From: Leptospira sp. WS58.C1 | GTDB lineage: Bacteria > Spirochaetota > Leptospiria > Leptospirales > Leptospiraceae | Length of the DNA stretch: 64,000 bases | Reading direction: 5' to 3' | Assembly: GCF_040833995.1 (NCBI RefSeq) | Contig: NZ_CP162137.1 | Location: 248,001 to 312,000 of the forward strand | Shown: in pieces, positions 59,896-64,000 of the stretch | Position numbering within the stretch: the first letter of the stretch is position 1 | How the letters are laid out: every line of letters starts with the position of its first letter | The notes under the pieces: model-generated | The model's input: only the letters and a program-made list of their open reading frames with translations | Database searches by the model: none | What the model was told of the DNA's origin: nothing | Position numbers and translations under genes: made by a program

Positions 59896-60297
59896 ATGAC
59901 TGAACCAATACTATTAGTTCCCAAAGCACTTAGGAACAGTTTAGGCGAGGAAGGTGCAGAGGCTCTTGTCAGTCTTTTAAATCAAGCTAATTCGGGAGGA
60001 AAAAAGTTTATGGAAGAATTCGTTTCAGAAAGATTTGAAAGAAGACTAATGGAAGAGACCGGCAAGCTTCGTTTAGAATTAAAGGAAGAAACCGGCAAAT
60101 TATGGATTGCTATTTCAGAACTTAGAGCAGAAATGCACGCGGGTTTTGCGGGCATCCAAGAACAATTCAAAGAAGTATATAAAGAGATCGCAAATATTCA
60201 TAAATCAATCGCTTCTCAAACGAGATGGATGGTTGCGGTGATCATTACCTCCGTGCTTCCTATCTACCTGGGTTTAGCAAAACTGATCTTTCAATAA
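59896..60297 (+). CDS. Coiled-coil protein with C-terminal membrane anchor (Leptospira LA_3696-like)
   Basis: 133 residues: a helical region, a duplicated short unit 'EETGKLRLELK / EETGKLWIAIS', a coiled coil ('RAEMHAGFAGIQEQFKEVYKEIANIHKSIASQ') and one membrane helix at the C-terminus ('WMVAVIITSVLPIYLGLAKL'). This matches the form of DUF1640/CCDC90-type and LA_3696-type proteins in Leptospira, which occur in multiple copies and have unknown role. The family name is from memory. Confidence 0.75.
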   Translation: MTEPILLVPKALRNSLGEEGAEALVSLLNQANSGGKKFMEEFVSERFERRLMEETGKLRLELKEETGKLWIAISELRAEMHAGFAGIQEQFKEVYKEIANIHKSIASQTRWMVAVIITSVLPIYLGLAKLIFQ

Positions 60298-60320
60298 TTT
60301 TAGAATTCATTTTGAAATAA

Positions 60321-60352
60321 AAAAACCCCGGGTTTCAAAGCCGGGGTTTTTT
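60321..60352. terminator. Bidirectional intrinsic terminator
   Basis: AAAAACCCCGG / CCGGGGTTTTT (11 bp) with a 9-nt loop and flanking A/T runs, between convergent genes ending at 60297 and 60378. Confidence 0.93.
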
Positions 60353-60377
60353 CCTACATTGAAATGAAAAGATAGGA

Positions 60378-61289
<912 letters not shown>

Positions 61290-61332
61290 AGTGCTCACAC
61301 CTGTGCCTTCTCTTTCAAAGATAGGATTTAGA

Positions 61333-61354
61333 AAAAGGACGGCAAAGTCCTTTT
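61333..61354 (-). promoter_or_regulatory. Terminator-like hairpin in fcpA leader
   Basis: Read on the minus strand, AAAAGGAC / GTCCTTTT form an 8-bp stem with a 6-nt loop, ending in T5, 44 nt before the fcpA start. No gene ends here, so it may attenuate or stabilise the fcpA message. Confidence 0.55.
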
Positions 61355-61462
61355 CTTCTGTTTAACTATCGGTCAGGGACCTTTAGATATAAACCTGGAT
61401 TAGAAAAAATTTCCCATTTTTCCTATACAAGGGACATAAACGAGAATCTTTTTACAATATCC

Positions 61463-61492
61463 ATTAGCGAAATTCTATCCTTTTTCGCTAAT
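61463..61492. promoter_or_regulatory. 10-bp perfect inverted repeat (operator-like dyad)
   Basis: ATTAGCGAAA and TTTCGCTAAT are separated by 10 nt, in the 352-nt divergent region between fcpA and the DnaC-like gene. The centre-to-centre distance of 20 nt (two helical turns) suits a dimeric DNA-binding protein. The rest of the region shows no other clear site. Confidence 0.5.
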
Positions 61493-61641
61493 TTTGTACC
61501 CTAAATCCGTTCAAAGTACTCCTCCAGGATCTAGCTTAAAGCAGAACTTGTCAGCAGATTTTTAGGAATTCCTAGGAAATGATATGGTCTTAGATTTCTT
61601 TCTTTCTATTACTTCCCTTTCTTTCAGTCTGGATCTAGACC

Positions 61642-62487
61642 ATGAATTTAAAGAATTTAACCCCGATCCGAGAAGGTTCTCCCAGTTGTAAATTCTGCGC
61701 GGGAGTCGGATTCCTTTTGGAAGAGAATGTAAAGAATTCCAGCTCCGGAGTCCTGCTACTTTGTTCCTGTGTGGGAGAATCCTGCCCTTGCGGCGGCAAG
61801 GCTCCCTATATGGTCTATGACGAAAGCCAAAATAGGATGCTACCTTGCGTCTGTCATAACGCTAGAATGGAACTGGGCAAAGTAGAGTATTTGGTAAAGA
61901 AGGCGGGGATTCCTGCGAGATATAAATACAGAACCCTGGATCGGATGGACACCACCGAACTTTCTTTCTTGGCGGCTCATGACTGGGCAAATGATATCGT
62001 AGTAAAGTGGAAAGAAAGAGAAAGAGCCCAACAAGGTCTTTATCTTTGGGGTGGAACCGGTTCCGGAAAAACATTATTAGCCTGTGCCATTTTGAACGAA
62101 CTCATTCTTCGTTACGGTTTGGAATGTAAATATGCAAAGATCAATCGTGACTTTCTTTCCACAATCCGGGACAGTTATCAAAAAGAAAGTGAACTCCATG
62201 GAATGGAGCAAACCATTAAGAAACAATTCACCGATGTGGAAGTTTTGGTTTTAGACGACTTCGGAGCAAATAAGGAATCCGATTGGGCAAATTCTCAGTT
62301 ATACGATCTAATAGATGCAAGATACGAGGAGGAGAAGGTAACTATTCTCACTTCGAATATTCCTCCAACCGATTGGAAGGACAAAGCGGAAGGAAGGATT
62401 TTTTCCAGACTCATGGAGATGGCAAAACAAATCCATTTGGATTGTCCGGATTATCGTCTAAGTCATAATGCTTTCGGGACTCATTGA
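61642..62487 (+). CDS. DnaC/IstB-like AAA+ ATPase with Cys-rich N-terminus
   Basis: 281 residues. The N-terminal ~75 residues carry paired Cys (C16/C19, C41/C43, C48/C50, C69/C71) suggestive of one or two zinc sites. The C-terminal part is a DnaC/DnaI-type helicase-loader ATPase: Walker A 'LWGGTGSGKTLLACAI', Walker B 'VLVLDDFGANK', sensor 1 'TILTSN' and Arg finger region 'GRIFSRLMEM'. Probably loads the replicative helicase. Its TGA shares one nt with the folK start, heading a folK-panB operon. Confidence 0.87.
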   Translation: MNLKNLTPIREGSPSCKFCAGVGFLLEENVKNSSSGVLLLCSCVGESCPCGGKAPYMVYDESQNRMLPCVCHNARMELGKVEYLVKKAGIPARYKYRTLDRMDTTELSFLAAHDWANDIVVKWKERERAQQGLYLWGGTGSGKTLLACAILNELILRYGLECKYAKINRDFLSTIRDSYQKESELHGMEQTIKKQFTDVEVLVLDDFGANKESDWANSQLYDLIDARYEEEKVTILTSNIPPTDWKDKAEGRIFSRLMEMAKQIHLDCPDYRLSHNAFGTH

Positions 62488-62939
62488 TGGATAAAAATAA
62501 TCATATCGCATTTCTTTGTTTGGGAACCAATTTAGGAGATCGTGAATTATATCTTTCGGATGCGATCCAAAAGATCGGTGCCCATCCTGAAATACGGATC
62601 CTGAAAAAAGGAACTCCTTTAAACACGGAAGCGCTTGAAGTGGTAGATCAACCTGATTTTTTAAATCAGTTAATACAGATCTCCACCCATCTATCTCCCA
62701 GAGAACTTTTGGATTTTTTACTCGGCATTGAAAAAGAAATGGGAAGGGTCCGTTCGAGAGATAAAGGTCCTCGTGTCATAGATTTAGATATTCTATCCAT
62801 CGATGATATGAAAATCCATGAGAAAGGATTACATCTTCCCCATCATAGTCTGTTTACTCGTCCTTTTATATTAGAACTTTTAAATGAACTCGGAGAAGGT
62901 TCCCTGATCCAAGCTTTCGGGAATCCTTCGGAGGGATGA
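62487..62939 (+). CDS. folK: 2-amino-4-hydroxy-6-hydroxymethyldihydropteridine pyrophosphokinase
   Basis: 150 residues, start at ATG 62487. 'FLCLGTNLGDRELYLSDAIQKI' is the HPPK opening, 'QPDFLNQLIQIST' the pterin-binding segment and 'RDKGPRVIDLDIL' the Mg/ATP signature. It activates hydroxymethyl-dihydropterin for dihydropteroate synthesis in folate biosynthesis. It is 1 nt before panB, so expressed with it. Confidence 0.95.
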   Translation: MDKNNHIAFLCLGTNLGDRELYLSDAIQKIGAHPEIRILKKGTPLNTEALEVVDQPDFLNQLIQISTHLSPRELLDFLLGIEKEMGRVRSRDKGPRVIDLDILSIDDMKIHEKGLHLPHHSLFTRPFILELLNELGEGSLIQAFGNPSEG

Positions 62940-62940
62940 C

Positions 62941-63741
62941 ATGAGAGATGTTAGCAAATTATTTCCAATGGGACCAAAACCCGTGGAGAAAAAGATTACA
63001 GTATTAACCTGCTACGATTTTATGTTCGCTCGTATTTTGGAAGAATCGGGTGTGGATTGTCTTTTAGTAGGGGACACTCTGGGTGTTGTTTACCAAGGCC
63101 AACCGACCACCTTGCCGGTTACCTTGGACGAAATGATCTATCATGCAAAAGCAGTCAGAAGAGGAGCCCCGAACACATTCGTAGTCGTAGACCTTCCCTT
63201 CTTAAGCTATCAAGTCTCTTTGGAAGAAGGGATCCGCTCCGCTGGCAAGGTAATGAAAGAAAGCGGATGCGACGCCGTAAAATTCGAGGGTGGTGGGCCC
63301 GAGATTTTGGAACTGATCTATAAATTGGAAAGGATCGGCATCCCAGTTATGGGACATATAGGCCTTACTCCGCAATCCGTGAACGTTTTCGGTGGGCATA
63401 AGATCCAAGGAAAAGCGGAAGAAGATAAGGCAAGATTGATAAGCGAAGCAAAAGGTATCTCGGACGCGGGGGCATTCTCCATTGTTTTCGAGCTAATCCC
63501 TTCTGCCCTTGCCAAAGAAATTTCCGAATCGGTCCCGATTCCTACGATCGGGATAGGAGCAGGAGCCGCAACCGACGGGCAGGTGCTGGTAATTTACGAT
63601 TTTCTTGGATTGAATAAAGGCTTTAAGCCTAAGTTCCTAAAAACTTTCCTGAATGGATACGACGATGTCTCGAGCGCAGTCAAAAGTTATATTCAGGAAG
63701 TGAGAAATGGAAGTTTTCCCGGGCCGGAACATTCTCATTAA
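62941..63741 (+). CDS. panB: 3-methyl-2-oxobutanoate hydroxymethyltransferase
   Basis: 266 residues, full length for PanB. 'ITVLTCYDFMFARILEESGVDCLLVGDTLG', 'VVVDLPFLSY', 'AVKFEGG' and 'IPVMGHIGLTPQSVN' are the family blocks including metal-binding Asp and the catalytic Glu in 'FELIPSALAKEIS'. It makes ketopantoate from ketoisovalerate using methylene-THF, which ties it to the folate gene upstream. Confidence 0.96.
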   Translation: MRDVSKLFPMGPKPVEKKITVLTCYDFMFARILEESGVDCLLVGDTLGVVYQGQPTTLPVTLDEMIYHAKAVRRGAPNTFVVVDLPFLSYQVSLEEGIRSAGKVMKESGCDAVKFEGGGPEILELIYKLERIGIPVMGHIGLTPQSVNVFGGHKIQGKAEEDKARLISEAKGISDAGAFSIVFELIPSALAKEISESVPIPTIGIGAGAATDGQVLVIYDFLGLNKGFKPKFLKTFLNGYDDVSSAVKSYIQEVRNGSFPGPEHSH

Positions 63742-63843
63742 CTCTTTTCTCTGCGGATTTCTTGACGTTCCATGTGTGAAGTAAAGGCTGGAGAGAGAAT
63801 CAATCCCGATTGCAAAATCGAACAAAGATAGGACGGAAGATAC

Positions 63844-64000
63844 GTGGACATAGTCGAACTGGAGAAGGGATATCCGGAAACCGAAGCAAAAATTAAGGCT
63901 TTGGCCTCCGAATGTGGGAACGCCACCGAGATCATTCGCGGAGCGGTCGTATCCGATACCATTCATTTTATCGGGGATACCCGTAAGATTTCCGACAAGG
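63844..64000 (+). CDS. Probable DAHP synthase N-terminal region (3' end outside window)
   Basis: A GTG-initiated frame with GGACGGA upstream runs off the window after 52 codons. 'TEAKIKALASECGNATEIIRGAVVSDTIHFIGDTRKI' resembles the ferredoxin-like N-terminal regulatory domain of class I-beta 3-deoxy-7-phosphoheptulonate synthases, where a 'xxIGDTRKx' turn precedes the barrel. Too short to be certain; the barrel itself is not in the window. Confidence 0.5.
   Translation, partial: MDIVELEKGYPETEAKIKALASECGNATEIIRGAVVSDTIHFIGDTRKISDK

Noticed and set aside
63637..63966. 109-codon minus-strand frame
   Set aside because: It is antisense to the end of panB and to the start of the next plus-strand gene.

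Overview
This window is a stretch of a Leptospira chromosome. The best markers are a homologue of the Leptospira-specific flagellar sheath protein FcpA near the right end, a lone 5S rRNA gene far from any 16S or 23S gene, spirochaete-style lipoprotein signals, and a dense mix of house-keeping genes with short Leptospira-type hypothetical genes. Base composition looks like the low forties in %G+C (estimated by eye), so a higher-GC Leptospira is more likely than a low-GC species such as L. interrogans. No phage, insertion sequence, CRISPR array or genomic island is visible. Most genes are vertical chromosomal genes in short, tightly packed operons, many joined by 4-nt stop/start overlaps.

Left part (1-10.2 kb): the end of a penicillin-binding transpeptidase and a membrane-anchored unknown protein. 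Convergent to them is a four-gene operon, murA - polyferredoxin - spoIID-like - HExxH peptidase, in which every junction is a 4-nt overlap. MurA has Asp in place of the fosfomycin-target Cys. Then come apolipoprotein N-acyltransferase (lnt) and two hypothetical genes. 10.2-25 kb: a VOC protein preceded by tiny ORFs, isocitrate dehydrogenase whose terminator lies inside the signal-peptide codons of the next gene, a double-receiver response regulator, a 37-bp tandem repeat, an extended MazG, an outer-membrane barrel candidate, an orphan cation-efflux cytoplasmic domain, LOG-family, ankyrin and AEC-transporter genes, an M23 peptidase, tRNA-Thr, a DUF2889 protein, an SDR enzyme and a SUMF1-like protein.

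25-45 kb: a hybrid histidine kinase, queE with an unusual cysteine spacing coupled to a SNF2-type helicase, pheT, a gamma-carbonic-anhydrase-like protein, a tandem hemerythrin gene with a perfect FNR-type box upstream, two DUF3052 proteins (one with a histone-H1-like tail), a caa3-oxidase subunit IV-like protein, an ATP-grasp-like protein, an MFS transporter, and a BFD ferredoxin - RibD_C reductase - GT51 transglycosylase operon. 45-46.6 kb: 5S rRNA, then about 600 nt without a gene that holds a complete promoter-to-terminator unit for a likely small RNA, then a secreted Lys/Asp polyampholyte.

46.6-64 kb: the glycine cleavage operon gcvT-gcvH-gcvP, a DUF4442 hotdog protein, a neutral ceramidase lipoprotein, a THUMP-type RNA methyltransferase, a quinone-oxidoreductase-like / polyprenyl synthase / TlyA operon, a flavin monooxygenase, a coiled-coil membrane protein, fcpA with a structured leader, a DnaC-like loader - folK - panB operon, and the beginning of a probable DAHP synthase. 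Cell-envelope building (murA, lnt, PBP, GT51, SpoIID-like, M23), one-carbon/folate/pantothenate metabolism (gcv, folK, panB) and signalling (two-component proteins, FNR box) are the main functional themes.
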